64,000 bases of DNA, taken from the NCBI GenBank assembly GCA_020091685.1, contig CM034610.1:30345134-30409133 (forward strand), read 5' to 3'. Position 1 is the stretch's first letter, and every line of letters starts with the position of its first letter. The position numbers were made by a program, and so were the translations under genes. The DNA is from Lutjanus erythropterus (taxonomy: Eukaryota; Chordata; Actinopteri; Lutjaniformes; Lutjanidae). The notes under the pieces were generated by a model. That model did no database searches, was not told the DNA's origin, and worked only from the letters and a program-made list of their open reading frames with translations. Shown one piece after another: positions 10,244-24,086 of the stretch.

Positions 10244-13200
10244 AATAACAAGATTTGTATGCATAGGCCTATGATGAGTAAATGGCAGATTTTAGTAAAA
10301 ATGACTAATTTTACTATTTTTCTCAAAGATGAAACCCTAACATTACAGAATGCATGATTATAATCAGCAACTTTGAGATCAAAAAATGTGGTTTGAATGG
10401 GAGTTAATTGTCCTTAACGTCTAAATCTGATGCTACACAAAAACTAATAATGCATCAAAGTCAATATTTTGGTTAATCCTTGACATATCCAAGACTGATA
10501 AAAAAAAATGCCCCAGCCACCCAACATTTGTTGTATGGAAAATATCTAAATTTCTTTGCTTTTTTTCATAAATAATAACAGTGATATCGAGTAATCAAAC
10601 AGGCATTTAAAGGGTTAAACTTCTCAAAATGATTGAATGTTTAGTTTTGGGGGCAGGACTGAAGTTGTTTGAGAGATTTATGCAGAAAAAAGTAGAGAAA
10701 ATATGAATCTGTACTTTTTTAATGTAGTTTTTATGGAGGTGGACATTTTTGTCCTTAACAACCAATTAGGATGGAAATTAAGACGAAGCCAGGGGGTTAA
10801 CATTGTTAGAATTTCTGATCAGTATCAAATTTAGCCAATAAACACGTTAACTAACTGTCCAACTGTGTGTGCTACTAAATTTTTCTTTGTGCTACTAAAA
10901 TTTTTAACTTGCTAGCACCAGTGCTACCACCTAAAAAAGTAAGCGTACAGCCCTGACTTGCCCAGCACCAAACAGCAGACCAACACAGTTAAAGGCTAGC
11001 TGGTGAATATAGTGGAGCAGCTAAAGAGCCAAATATGTCTCAGGAAAAATCTCTGTCTGTAGACTAAACCAGGGGCCTCATTTATAAAAATGTTCTTAGA
11101 TTTGTGCTTGAACTTAGTCTTAAGATTATTTCCAATGTTGTCCTTAAATTCATTCATTGGGCATAAAAAACCTTAATTACACAGGTTCTGAGAGGAAAGT
11201 TTGTAACTTGCACAGCTGTGATCTCAAGTAACTTAAAATTTGAGCCATAAAAAGGTATATTAAATAGATTAAATCCCTAATATATGCTCGAAGCCCTTCC
11301 TCCCACCTCCTCCTCCCAGGACTGAAGCTCAGGTAGGTTGCCTACAGGCTGCAGGGACATTGAACCTACACAAGCACAAGACGAGCACAACATTATACTT
11401 TGACACACTGACAATGTCAGACAAGCCTGTATTTCAACTTAGCATGTTTTTTTAATCGCTGATGACACATGATCATTTTATGATTTAATACAGTCATAGT
11501 GCATATTTCTTGTCACAGATGTGTGTGTTTCATACTGCCAGCCTTTAGCCCTGGTTTCAGTCAATTTTCAACAGATAACCCTGCTCCAGTACAGGGCCAA
11601 TTAGCCCTAGGCTAAAGTCAGGGTTAGCCCACTTTGGAATTTTCCAAGATTGTGCCAGTGCAAAAGCTCTATTAGCCTAGGTTAACAGCTTAGCCTGGAG
11701 ATACCTGCTCTCTTAACCTGGGTCTAAAGCTAAATGCAGTGTGAAAAGCCCTTATGATGCCGCCCCCTAGTGAGTTTGGATTCAGGCTCATCCTCTCATT
11801 TAAAATGTTTTTCCTGACTTCCTTCTACTTTCGGCCTCTGTTACATTTAAGTCTGTATCAGAACCCATTTGCTATCAACAATGATTGAACCTCTGAGGGC
11901 AATAGCCAATGTTTTGAGGCCAGCAGATATCTGGATAATGGATATCCAGGCCAAGATTTTCTCTTCCATGCGCTGTTCATTGTTTACAGTCCAGTTAGCA
12001 ACTTGAGATATGAGAGTGGAGTTGCTGGCCTACAACTGGATTATTTGTCAAGTATGAATGCAGATAAACTTTTTAAAAGCTAATAAAAAGCTAAATCATT
12101 GTCAGACGATAGCTGATGGGTTCCACATTTCATTGCATTTCAATCAATGCATTCTGCCTATTTTGCTTTCCACACAGACTGTTTACCTGCATGCAACTTA
12201 GGAATATAGGTGATTGGATGAACCATCTGTCTATCATGTCTAAAATAGGCTAATTTAAACCCATCAGATCAACAAACCATATGACATAGCAGGAGAGTTC
12301 CCCTGTGAGGCAGGTGGACTCGCAAGATCACACAATCACATGTGACTCCTTCGCTTCTGTGTAACAAACCATCTGGAGTGTCTGATTACTGCCAGCGGCC
12401 AGTTGGTAAATCAAACTCTTGATGAAGCCAATCAGGAGCAAGAACATTTTTTAGTCTTTTCAATGATAAATGGATGCATTTATGCACCACTTTTCCTCAG
12501 CACAATTTTGCCTCTGGTGTTACCAAGCAAGGTGCTGGCCTGATCATCAGGTCTAAGTCAGGATTCTTGCCCAAAGAAACGTGCCATCAGCTTAGAGAAG
12601 TGTTGTATCTTCTTGGTCCAGAGAAACCAAAGATCTTACATCTTTTGTGCTTTCTGAATGCTGGACATGTGTTATGTACAGTGACCTGTGTCAGTCAGTA
12701 CAGTTGATGAACAGCAGGTCATACTCTTGAATGTACACTTCATAACTAAAGATCCCTGCCACATTGAATTGCTGGCTTTATAATATAACGGTTTTGTATG
12801 AAGACGAAAATAAAGTATAAGGAAACCGAGCAAATAAGATTATGAAAGTGTGACTGACGCCCTACTTTCCTGTTTGCTTGTTATCTGTTAATACGGGCTT
12901 AACATCTTTCACACTGAATATACTGAGTAGATATGGGACTCAGTATACTACATCAGAAGCACTTGTTGGGTGGTTGATCAGCTTCAGAAATCCCCTCCCC
13001 TGACTGCTTTCTGACAGGAGTCTATACGGTTATGGCTCACAACTTTCCAAACCTGACAATCTGACATTCACTTTGCACTGATTGGTCAGCTGTGTGGAAG
13101 GTGAAAAAGTAAGCTGAGTTTGAATGTCTATCTATAGAGTACCTCTCTTTTTTATTCTTCTTTTTCCATGTGAACAAATACACTTTGAATGCCTTCTGGG

Positions 13201-15344
13201 AGAGACAGTCTTATAAACACAGTCCCCATCTGACAGGGTGGGGCAACAAATTGTATGAACTAATTCTTTTCAAGGATAAGCCAACACTGAAGCACAACCC
13301 CAACCCCATACCTACTGGACCAGTGACTCAACAAGTTCTGCATCTTGTTGTAAAGGGAGATTTAAGCCCCTTTTACACGGCCTGTTCAAGGCAGGAATGT
13401 TGCACTGTTATTCCACCTAGCTATTCTGTATAAAACACACGGCATGGGTGGCCTTCTGTTCTGCTTTTAAGCCAGCAGCGGAAGTAGTAACAGAGACAAA
13501 TTTCATACCAACTCATCACATATTGACAGTCTGTCACCTCCCCTCTCATCTGATACAAAGGCACAAGGTACCCGTACTAGCTGTATTTGACGGAGCCAGA
13601 AAGCCTTTTTAACACATAATTATCGCCGTGAAACAACCTTTTAACACATGGTTAAGGCTGTGAAATGTTTGAACTTTGATTAGGTTTAGACACAAGAAAA
13701 AATGAAAAGTACTTGGTTGGGTTAAGCACTAAAACTACTGCTGGGCTTAAAGCAAGACCATGTTTGGGGATACAGTAACTACATTAAGTTACTGAAGCAG
13801 GTTAATGTCCATGTCTGTGCTGAATGTGGTTACTCATTGCTCCAGTCAAGTGGTTATATGCCACTTTCCTCTGACACAGCCTACAGTCAACCTTATTTTC
13901 ATTTTTACATCAAAATACTGATAAACCATGCTGTTTACGAGCTGTCATCTGTCCCACTTTGCTGATAAAAGCATCCAGACCATCAGGGCATTTGTGCTGG
14001 GCAAGAGTGGCTGCTGTCTGATGGAGCTGCAGCCCTGACTAGTGGAGGGCGGCTGCATAAAAGCCTGAAGGCAACAATTAACTGGCATCGTGCATGAATA
14101 AAATATTGATAATAGATAGTTTACCTGACTAATATTTCTGGTGCTGACTAGCAAGGGTGGCAAAGTTTAATCGTAAAATTGACTAATTGCGCACATTCCT
14201 GCTAAAAATGCAAATTTGGGGGCTCTGGGACAGGGCAAGATCAATCATCATAAACCAGGGACAGTGAAAACTGCAGATGCCATTGGGCACAGCACATCTG
14301 TACCACGGTTTTGTGGTACAGCAGCGGAGCATTTTGCCCACCTGATTATGTTTACTTGCTCAGATTTTGTTGATTTGGTCATCTTTCCTTGCTCTCTGTG
14401 CTTCTACCATGGAGAAGTAGACTACATAGTTAAATAGTTTACTTTTTGTCTGTCTTTATGATCACAAGTCTGTATGTGGTCTTTTATTTTGAAAATTGAC
14501 TGGATTCTCTCTGCTTTTTCTGTGTCTGACTTCCTGCATGCTCAATATGCTCTGTGCTAATCGATGCGACATTCGTCAAAAATGGACTCGGTGCGTATTT
14601 GAAGTGGAACGGAGCGAGCACTGAGTCGCTGCTGGTGGAATCACCAGCATGGTGTGTAGAATGGCGGCGATCAGCTCCGGCAGCCACAGTCCATAATGTG
14701 ACACAGCCATGCTTGGTGGAGTCTAGTCATAATGCTGCCCTCAACAAAAGGAGACTATTCAGTTCATATTCTGGAGTGAAATCCTGTATAATACAAAAAG
14801 TCCAATGAAAGCCCTCTCAAGACTGAAGACAGCAGAACTTGCAAAACAAGAAACTTGCAAATCTGACAGCTCTTTAAACAGTTGTTGTCTTTCAGTTACA
14901 AACTTTCCTCAGGCAAAAAGAGCATTAAGCACAGTTTCTAGACTCCTGCATGAACATAAGTCATCTGAATGTGCTTGCCTGTAATTTTCAAACAGCTTGC
15001 TAAACCACAATGAACCAGTCACAACCTGGTCATAATGACTTCATCTCTTCTGTTATAGCTGAAATATAACCTTTCCCTTTTCACTGTGCCTTGCAAAGAA
15101 AAATAAAGCCTCCCCATCTTCTCTTCCATCCACTCATTTTGTCAGTCATTGCTTAAAAATTCTTTTACACTGCTGAAGCATTCAGATCTTCCCAGTAGAG
15201 CTTTCATTTTCCTTTGCAAAAGACTATTTAGCTATGTTATCTGAAATGTTTTTAGCTTTTATTTCTGAATGCCCTGGAAGCTTCAGAAATTCAGCACTTC
15301 CTCTCATCTCCTCTGCCACAAGACCTTACCAAGGAAAAAAAATA

Positions 15345-15830
15345 TATAGTCAGTGGTGAGAGCCAAATCATTTTTTGCTCCTGTTTGACTTGTCATGAAT
15401 TATGATGTTTGTAAGAGATAATTTTGCAAGTGAATGAAGTAGTTGAAGTACAAGGCTGTGAAGATATGTAATTAAAAAGACTACACATCCAAAAGTCACA
15501 TACTTGACATTGTGACTTTCTCACTCTTGCGCTAATGTTAGCTGTTGAAGCTATGTTGCCTGTGTGTTTTCACTGCAGGATGGAGTCACACAAGCAACAG
15601 GACCTGCATGTTCTTTAACTTCCTGGCTAATTCAAGTGCAAGGAGTAGCTGGATAAAACACTAGTTCTCTGAGTGTTTTCACACTAAACTTATCTATGAC
15701 AAACCTATTACACTGCAACTTTCTTGTTTCTTGTCAAAAAGCATTGTCTGTCATCACTGACTAGTGTTCACTTTTTTTTTTTCCAAAATAGGGTCCTATG
15801 GTGAACATTGGAAGGGGACGGACTTTGCCT
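15345..15830. repeat. Dispersed copy of the foldback family first seen at 4294
   Basis: It shares gtcatgaattatgatg, the caag...gtgaatgaagt and tcacatacttgac-type blocks, and ends in gggtcctatggtgaacattggaagggg, like the right end of the 4294-4946 element. Confidence 0.5.
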
Positions 15831-16229
15831 CTCTATAAACAGCAAAACATTTCCAGAAACAGGTCAGGGCGAGCCATTGATGTCCCATTTTTAGCAGATT
15901 CTGAGCAGGAGAATTTTTCAGTTTGGTCTTCTCTGTCCACCACATGGTCCACAGGACTGCCATTAGCTATGCCACAAGACATTCTATTGCAAACCTTGTT
16001 GAATCCCAAGGTTCCCAATATATGTTCCTTATGCATCCAGAGAGCCATCAATAAATGTCTGCAACAAACTTCTTTGATTTAAATATTGATTACCTGATCT
16101 AATCTTCTACACATTATTTATTAAGTATCTCTGGTTGCAAGTGAAGAAGAGTCCCTTTGTTTTATCTTTGATGGCAAAAAATAGATTTAAAAAGATATAT
16201 GTTTGTCTCCGTTGTGAAAAAACATCAAT

Positions 16230-17150
16230 AGAGTTTTTTGGACAAACATAAAAAGAATCCAAGGTCCTCTCTTCTGTTCCAAAAAGCCTGTATTGGTCCA
16301 TGGCTACACAAAGTTAAAAATAAATAAATAAATAAATAAATAAAAATTCAGACCACAGAAAAACCAACTGACGCGTTTTAGCTCACAAGAGCCTTCATCA
16401 GGGTGCAACAGTCATGAAAATACACGTCATTATGCAGCAATATCAATCTGCAAAAATAATGGAACAAAAGTACAGGGGAGATGAAGAGAGCAATATAGAA
16501 ACAAGTAAACACCAAATGAATTAAGAGAAACAAGAAAAAAAGGGGGGAGGTATTTGTGTTGAACAAGTCTGTCTTCAAAGACAACATCTCTTCCAAAGGG
16601 AGACATTCTGGATGGTAACCCTGAAAACCACTGCTTGACTCACCACTTCATCAATCATTGGTAAAATTAATGATCATGAGAACCCTTTTATATTCCAAGG
16701 GTTTTATTTAGAACACATTCAGGGTGTTCCACAGAGAACCTTTTTACATTCTTAGGGTTTTATCTTGAAACAACCCAGGGTTTGTTTGGTCTCATTTCAG
16801 TTTTCAGTTTTTTCTTTTAATGGATAACCATTTTTCTTTGCTGCTCTCTTTTTTCCTTTTCCCCCTTTCCTCTGTATACATTTGGGATTTTCTTGTTTTA
16901 CGTAGCGTGTTCTTTATCTCCTCTATAATTTTGTTCATATAGTTTTGCAGATTGTTGTTGCTGTATAATGATGTGTATTTTCATTACCTTTGCACTCTGA
17001 TGAAGGCTCTTGTGAGCTGAAAGACATCAGTCAGTCTGTGATTTCTTTTTAACTTGTTTAGCCATGGGCCAATAAAGGCTTTTTAAATTTCTGGATGAGA
17101 ACAGAGAACCTTGGATTCTTTTTATGTTTGTCCATCAACACTCTACAGAT
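16230..17150. repeat. Large inverted repeat (foldback), arms about 200 bp
   Basis: The left arm holds ttggtccatggctacacaaa, then gctcacaagagccttcatca. The right arm in reverse complement reads ttggcccatggctaaacaag, then gctcacaagagccttcatca, followed on both sides by a tgaaaatacac(g/a)tcattat block. About 500 bp of unrelated sequence lies between. Element class unknown. Confidence 0.65.
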
Positions 17151-18160
17151 GTTTTTACAAGAGATAAACAGATTTCCTCTTAATGCTTCATCTAAACCTT
17201 CACAAAGAGCACCTATGTTTTGTTTGTATTGAAGATTTTGTGGACCCACACAGTGCTCCTGACTTCATTGTTTTTTTAAAAAACAACATTTATCTGAAGG
17301 TTATTAACCTACTCATGATTTGATTTCCTTTGCTAGTTCTTAACACCGTACTTAATACTACCTCAACATTATCATCATGCAACACTGGACCTGAAGTATT
17401 AGCATACATTCCAGACATTTTGGGAATTCTTCACTATAACTGCTTTATAGGAGTATCTGAGCCCAAAGTCCCATGAAAAGTTCTTCAATATTCTCTTCTT
17501 AATAGTCCTTTTTGCCACTATTATCACAGTTCTTCTACCATGGAACTATAGCTATAGCAAATCTTTCCTCAAACTTATCCCACTGGGCACCAGCAAGGTC
17601 AAATCTTTTTGGTTTGTCAACCTTTTCCACTAACAATGGACCTCCTGCAAGAACTCTTACCTTAACTCTTATTTTGCCATGTCAGATTCAGCTAACACTC
17701 CTAACTTCAGATAAGTGTGTAAATCATCCATCTGTGTGTATTTGAGTTCCCTCCTGTCAGGAAGTGTTCATTCAAGAAATTGACATCAAAGAGTGAAAAA
17801 AATAACTTTACAAGTTTAAAGATTGAAGTCCTCCTCTTGGAAAGCCATGAAGGACAGTCTATCATTTTAACAGTGTCAGCAGTGAAACTAAGAGTCCTGC
17901 TAACACCAAAGGATGGGGAATATATAACAGGTGATGTTGCACTTTCAGGCATTGCAATGGTGGATGTTCCTCTGGACATAAACCTGCATGTTAAGATTCA
18001 GCCAATACGTCTGACAGTATAGAAAAGAATTAAGAAGCCGCTGTAATGTTAGTACATCTTCATGTACTCTTCACAGCAGAGCTGGTCGACACTGTGTAAA
18101 GCTAACATTAGCTGGTTAGCAGCCACGAGTCAGTCTAAATAAAGTTAAAATAGTCTAAAA

Positions 18161-19794
18161 CAGGGGTCCCCAAATGGCGGACCGCGGTCCGAGTCCGGAC
18201 CCACACGCCGTCCTATACGGACCTGCACCTATAACCAATAAATTATTAATAGATTTTATTTTTTTACGGGACGCTTCTATTTTAACTGGCGCAACTTTTC
18301 TAGTCTTTCCGCTGCTGGTTTATCTGATCAGGAAACATACAGACCAACTGCAGAGAAGCTGCGTGTGGAGGAGACTGTTGTTAATGACGGAGTTTATTAC
18401 AACAGAAACTAACGTGATGGTTAATGACATCGACACCAACCAGATGCACTTATAAAATTAAACAACTGTATAAGGAGGCCTGTACGTAAAACAGGAGAGT
18501 CTGTGTTTCTCTGTGAGAAACTTTCAGATCTTCTCACAGCAGAGTGAACAGGTGAGGGAGGAGAGGAGGGCAGACTGATCACTAATCAATCACTGGTACC
18601 GTCGTCCTCTCGGACTGATTAAAAAATAAAAATGACAAAATTGGTGACAAACCAAACCTGGGTGTCCACACAAATAAAGTCTTTGTGTGAAACACTGCAG
18701 AGTGTAACGTTGTGCTGTTTACAGACAGTCTGCTGTCTGTAGTTTGACAGAGAGACAGAGGGTCATGTCTAGATGGGAACCCTAGACCCGCGAAAGATCG
18801 CGCGAGTTTGATTATTTTAGTAGAAATGACGAACACAAATCTCGCGAGAGTTGTGCAAATAAAGCGTTACCTTCAAGACACGACAAGGTGCGCAGCTCCA
18901 AAAATAGAAAATCATGTCTTGGTGCAGATGTTTTTAATGTGGCGGGCTGCCATAAATAAAACACTATTCACTGAACCACAGAGAGTCACTGAAACACTGA
19001 TCACTGACCTGCTGTGATGGAAAAAATACTCACATTCTTTACTTAGGTATTTTTACATTGTGGTATTAGTGTTTTTACTTAATTACAATTTTAAAATTGT
19101 GCATGTTATTGTTTCCTTTTTTGAAAAATCAACATTTTTATTGCTGTTGTTGTACTTTAATGGTATTCTTATTGCTATTTTTTTTTATTACTAAATACAG
19201 ACGTGCAAACTCATAAGAGGAGAAAAAGGTGGCATGTTAGTAAACCAGTTCCCTGTCCTCTGTCCCCTGTCCTCTGGGGGTCTGGGAGCGTCTGTCCTGC
19301 TCTAGAAGAAAAATGTTGTGATTTTAACATGTGAACAAAACATCCTGGTGACTGTTTCAGTTAAAAGACTTATCATCTTCTGTTTGTGGTTTCTGCAGAC
19401 ATTACTAACTTTACTTTTAACTTTGTACTTGAAAAAAAAAAAAAGTAAAGTGAAAACAGTAAATGTAAATCTACATTAAAAGTAAAGTTACTTTGCTGAG
19501 TATTTTTACTTTTACTTTAGCAATTTATAGTTGTTCATTTAATAGATCTGTCTTATCTTCTCTTTTGTATATTACCATTGTTCTTAAATAAAGCAAAAGT
19601 AATGTAATAGAAAAAAATGCAGAACAATATTTCTTATCTGATTACTCGATTAATCGGCAGAATAATCGATAGACTATACTTAAATTTTACTGGTTCTGCC
19701 CACTCAAGAAAGTTAGACATTATGATGTTCCGGACCTTTGCTTTAGGAAATTTTCTCTAACTGGACCTCTTTGAATTTTAATTGAATACCCCTG
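18161..19794. mobile_element. hAT-type DNA transposon, non-autonomous, perfect 8-bp TSD
   Basis: The left end starts caggggtccccaaatggcgg; the right end in reverse complement starts caggggtattcaattaaaat. Only CAGGGGT is clearly shared, as is common in Charlie-type hATs. The 8 bp gtctaaaa flank both ends exactly (18153-18160 and 19795-19802). The inside has short frames only. A piece of the dispersed cgattaatcggcagaataat repeat lies at 19640-19680. Confidence 0.8.
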
Positions 19795-19802
19795 GTCTAA
19801 AA

Positions 19803-21413
19803 CCTAAAAAAGAGGTCTCTCAAATAAAGTTTGGGAGATGCAGAGCTATCTTGCTTGTTAGTACAGAGGGGTGGGTATCCGTACTTAATACCTTTAAGGT
19901 ATCTCTTGAAATAACTCTGTACCAAGTAGTATTGAAACTTCTTCAGTCACCTGCAATCAATCCTTTTCGTACCCAGATCAGACAAAAACGCCTATTTACA
20001 TGTTTTTGTATCACTTTAAGGGTACTGGGTAAGATATCGTAATGTTTTCAATGATACCCAGCCCTATCTGTACACCCCTCTGGGAGCTGTGAGTACAGAA
20101 ACAAACCTGATCAGATGTTGATTGCAGACTGCCATGAAATAAGCTCATAGCTGCTACTTAGCTAACACTAGCTATGCTGCCACATAAACATGTTAGATTA
20201 ACAGGGATATTTTATTTGTTTTTTGTGGCAGCAACCTGAGCTACACACACACACATCTCTTCTTCAGTCACTTTGTAGCAGCCTTCATAGTGTCTGCAGC
20301 AGACACCACTGTCTCCTCGTTCCCTGCTTCCAACGCACAGTTTGACAACCCTTGACAACAGCTTGATAAAGGCCTTAATCTCACCCCATGGTGCTGATTG
20401 GCTAATCATTAGTCCCCCAGCAGTGCTCATTGCTTGTATTTATTTATCCGAGAAACCGCTGTTACATGTCAAGATGCCAGACCAGGGAATCAGTCAGCTC
20501 AGTGGAGTGGGCGGAATCAAAGGTCTGGACCCAGGCAAGTGTAGTCTATGTGCAGTCAGTAGCATATTCATATTTTTGTGTGTACACTTCATTTATACAC
20601 CTGACATCAAGAAGGTCCTGGGTAGGCAGGATTAATTAGATTGATTACAAAATGATCTCAATCCATTCATCTGTGGTCTCATTTCTAAATGACAATAATT
20701 CATTTGGTCCTACAGGACAAACAAACCACATCACCAAATCCCAGCAGCCAGACCACACAAACCTTAATAACACAAACGTTATGCTGCATATTATGTTCAG
20801 CAGCATTTAAGTTAACTGTCTAACACTTATATTAATGTGCTTGTAATAAGTATTAAATAATAGGCAATAAAGCCTTTATAAGATGCTTATTAGCATTAAT
20901 AAGTGTTGATAAGACTATATAAGTGTTAATAGCTATGCTATGCTATGTTGCTTTTCCCTGTATCTAGCTAGCCACTATACTATACCAAATATGAAAATAC
21001 AAGTAGTATGCAAGACCACTTTACAAAAAATATTAATAATGTAAAGAAGTAGGCTAACACTTATGTACATTAGACAAGCAATAATAAAAAGCAACATAAA
21101 CACGTTTATTGTGAGATTGTAAGACACTTACAATCAAGTACAAGTACTTGTTAACAGTTTATAGACTGCTTAAGAATGTTAATAAAGGCCTTATGAGTTT
21201 CTCATTGTTTATGATAGCATTGCAAACACATTTATTGAGTTTAATTAACTAACTAACTAACCAAGATCTCTACATACTTGATTATACATTTATCAGCGGT
21301 TAACTATGGACTTGTTAACAGTTAACTATTTTAATTTTGGGGGTACCAGATCTGAAGTACGAACAGTGCTTATCAAGGTTAATTAATCCATTATTTTTGC
21401 ACTTACTAACAGT
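19803..21413. other. Noncoding; MITE-like repeat and AT-rich DNA
   Basis: 19865-20062 looks like a short element: it begins aggggtgggtatcc and ends gatacccagccct, with similar inverted ends. The rest has many taatta/aagtgttaat motifs and no supported gene. Confidence 0.4.
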
Positions 21414-21415
21414 TA

Positions 21416-21836
21416 CAGTATGTCTCAAAAGTGAGTACACCCCTCACGTTTCAGCAACCATTTTATTATATCTTCTCAAGGGACAATACTATAGAAATGA
21501 AACTTGGATATACTTTAGAGTAGTCAGTGTACAGCTTGTATAGCAGTATAAATTTTCTATCCACTGAAAATTACTCAACACACAGCCATTACTGTCTAAA
21601 AAGCTGGCAACACAAGTGAGTACACCCTTAGTGATACCTGTACATGTCGTTCAAACATGCAAAGCCACCTGTCCTATTCATCATGTTCATGTTTTTGCCT
21701 TCTTGACTGAACCATACAAATTTGTGTGTCATGGATTAGAGCTGTTAAATTTGGTGCTTTGGGTACAATTCTCTCATATTGGTCACTGGCTGTTCAACAT
21801 GGCACCTCATGGCAAAGAACTCTCTGAGGATGTGAT
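21416..21836 (+). mobile_element. Truncated Tc1/mariner element: 5' end and transposase start
   Basis: It begins after a TA dinucleotide (21414-21415) with cagtatgtctcaaaagtgag, a terminal repeat I recognise from fish mariner-like elements. A second gtgagtacaccc motif lies at 21616. The transposase start codon is at 21799, encoding MAPHGKELSEDV, after which identity is lost. The 3' part and right TIR are missing. Confidence 0.7.
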
Positions 21837-22524
21837 AACTACACCAGTGTGAATTTGCCCTTTAGCATAAATTTTGACCATCCTGTGCTGACTTGGAGGC
21901 AAAATTCTTTTTTTTCCCAGCAGAGTGAAGTCATGACACACCCTGCTTTGACTCTTATTGGTTTGCAGTCGTAGTCTTCATTGGTTTGGGTTGTTTGGGT
22001 TGTGTAGCTTTAGGTAAATGATGTGTGAGATTGGTAAGTGTTAGGGTAGGAGTATCAGGGTAAGCCAATCAGAGGTGGAAAAAGGCGGGTCATGCTTTCT
22101 CCATCCTGGGAAAAAATATTTTGACGGGTATAGCCCTCACTTTGCTTGACCAAAAAAAAACATCTCCAAAGTGTTTTGCTTTTTTCAAGCTTATTTTAGC
22201 TTGTTAGTGAAGAGGAAGAAAAGTTGGTCCAGTTAGACCAGTGCAACTGTCATTATATGGATATTATACAGTGCAGGTTTAAAAACTCAGACAACAAGCA
22301 GAAAATTATCATTTGAATATAATGTCTGATGACAGTGGTTAAAAGAGGAGGTATTATTATTATTTTATTTTTTTTGTATATTTTTTTAAATGTATTATTC
22401 CAGTTTTGTACTTGGGTATACTGCCCAGCCCTGGTGGCTGCGACTGCATGTTTGTGTGAAAGACTCTTTATTAATAAAGTTGAGATGACTTGAGTTGGGC
22501 TTCAAAATTCATGAAGTCTATCAG

Positions 22525-22676
22525 GAGCTCACCTGGTAAAATGGATGCTTTAGGTACAGAGTCATTATGTGTGTGCTGGGTTCAGATCCAGCTCAGAACA
22601 TCACCTTTCACTCTCTCCTTATCCTTTCTCTCTGCAGCAGTCAGTAATCAATTAAGGCAAAAAGCCTAAAAAAAGA
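22525..22676 (+). mobile_element. tRNA-derived SINE
   Basis: A tRNA-like head (gagctcacctggtaaaatgg) leads to a B-box GGTTCAGATCC at 22579-22589. A CT-rich body follows, then the tail attaaggcaaaaagcctaaa with an A-rich end. This layout is common in percomorph genomes. It is a repeat and not a functional tRNA gene. Confidence 0.75.
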
Positions 22677-22882
22677 AAATAGATCTGATACTCCCAAAAT
22701 GCATAGTCAACTATTGACACATGTTTAATAAAAGATTCATTAACCTCAATAAGCTCTGTTCACACTTTAGATCAGGTGCCCCCAGAATACACTGATAACT
22801 TACTTAGTTATTACCTGTTAACTAACACTTATCATAAGCATCTTAATATAAAGTGTTTATGTTAATTGCTTTGATTAAGGGC

Positions 22883-22883
<1 letters not shown>

Positions 22884-22969
<86 letters not shown>

Positions 22970-22970
22970 G
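22884..22970. repeat. TATC tetranucleotide microsatellite
   Basis: About 21 uninterrupted TATC units. It explains the Tyr-Leu-Ser-Ile repeat seen in one forward frame. Confidence 0.98.
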
Positions 22971-24086
22971 CCTGGAGCAAAGCAGCGCACAGCGCAACAC
23001 AGCACAGCTGTCATCGCTATTTTCTGACCAATGCAGTTGTCATTTTCTTGCCCCTCTGTGCACCCGTGGGTGTGATGGACTTAAAATGTTGGCATTGTTG
23101 GTACATTGGTGTCTTGTGGCAGCAGAAAGTCACTGAGCAACAAAAACTTGGTCTAAAGTCAATGATGCAGTGTTTTCTTGTTACTTAAAGGACACATTTT
23201 TCAGACAGTAAGATGTTCCTACATCTGCAAATTCACAACTTGCTCTCACCTTGCTTCTACAACACTGTAATTAATCCACAGGTCATGAAAATTAACATTC
23301 TGATTAATAGTGGATGATTGCAGGTGGATGAAATAGGATGAAGCTGTGTGCACATAAGGCAGAGACACTGTGCCAATTTCCACACAGATCTTTAACTTCA
23401 TTAATTGTGTAAATCCAACAGCATTGCTCTGAATCTGATGTTAATTAATGTCCTGTGTTCTTCTACACATCCACAAGATCTCACCCACTGTCAAAGTTCA
23501 TGCAGTGAAACTATTTGGAGTAAAACAACTGTATAAATCCTGACTCCCATCTGTCCTGTCTGTTTGTAACTACAAAAATCATGACTCACATTTAACAAGA
23601 ATCATGTAAGCCCTAGTGTAGAGTCACCGCCCACCCCCTCTAATCTGATCACTACAGTCTTTTAAACTGAGTTTGGTTCTATTTTCTGACTGCACTACAA
23701 CCATAGCAACACTTTCCCTGCTGACAGTGATGGTAACAAACATAGTTCAGCCTGTAAAAGAGCTGCTGTGATTCACTGATCTGTGTACCATGATTCCCCA
23801 GTCAAGCTCACTGTAAAATAAGATATTAACCAACACAACTGATTCCCACATCATCCAAAAAATAATAGTACTCAACATGCACCCTCTGACAAATCAGAGT
23901 TTGTATTTATTGTGGTGATAACAATAATAATAATATGGCCCGCAGTGTAATAATATTTGGCCCACGAGACAATACCAAATGACTACTAGAGCTGGCCCGC
24001 TGGTATTATACAGCACATGTATCGTTAATACTACTGCCATGCTCTGGGGCAGATGCCTTGTGAGCGGAGTGCAGTATGACACGATA

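Larger units (their letters stand above)
9407..10955 (+). mobile_element. hAT-type DNA transposon, deleted, 5-bp TSD
   Basis: Both ends carry the inverted terminal repeat CAGGGCTGTAC (start at 9407; reverse complement ending at 10955). It is flanked by acttg on each side (9402-9406 and 10956-10960). A 5-bp TSD fits the hAT5-type branch rather than the usual 8 bp. Inside are one intact 117-residue zinc-finger ORF, a 28-bp tandem repeat and a palindrome. The catalytic part of the transposase is missing, so it cannot move by itself. Confidence 0.75.
10961..18152. other. Intergenic stretch with repeats; no gene seen
   Basis: The open frames are short, without motifs or consistent splice signals. 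Recognisable pieces: a foldback-family copy near 15345-15830, an AAAT run at 16319-16344, and the inverted repeat pair at 16230-17150. The rest looks like old, unclassified repeat or unique intergenic DNA. Confidence 0.45.
21837..24086. other. Noncoding stretch with SINE and TATC array; no gene seen
   Basis: Apart from the SINE and tetranucleotide array listed separately, I see no motif-bearing frame. 23940-24010 has repeated tggcccgc/tggcccac words that may be the left end of the hAT that follows, but no TIR or TSD could be fixed. Confidence 0.4.

Noticed and set aside
14484-14808. Overlapping GC-richer frames near 14.6 kb
   Set aside because: Short, in both strands at once, no domain or splice evidence.
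22525-22676. A functional tRNA gene
   Set aside because: A B-box is present but the cloverleaf cannot be completed and the tail is that of a SINE.
22853-23188. 111-residue frame with Tyr-Leu-Ser-Ile repeat
   Set aside because: Translation of the TATC microsatellite; no other support.
23940-24010. Left terminal repeat of the 24221 hAT at the tggcccgc words
   Set aside because: No matching inverted end or TSD near 26.0-26.3 kb.
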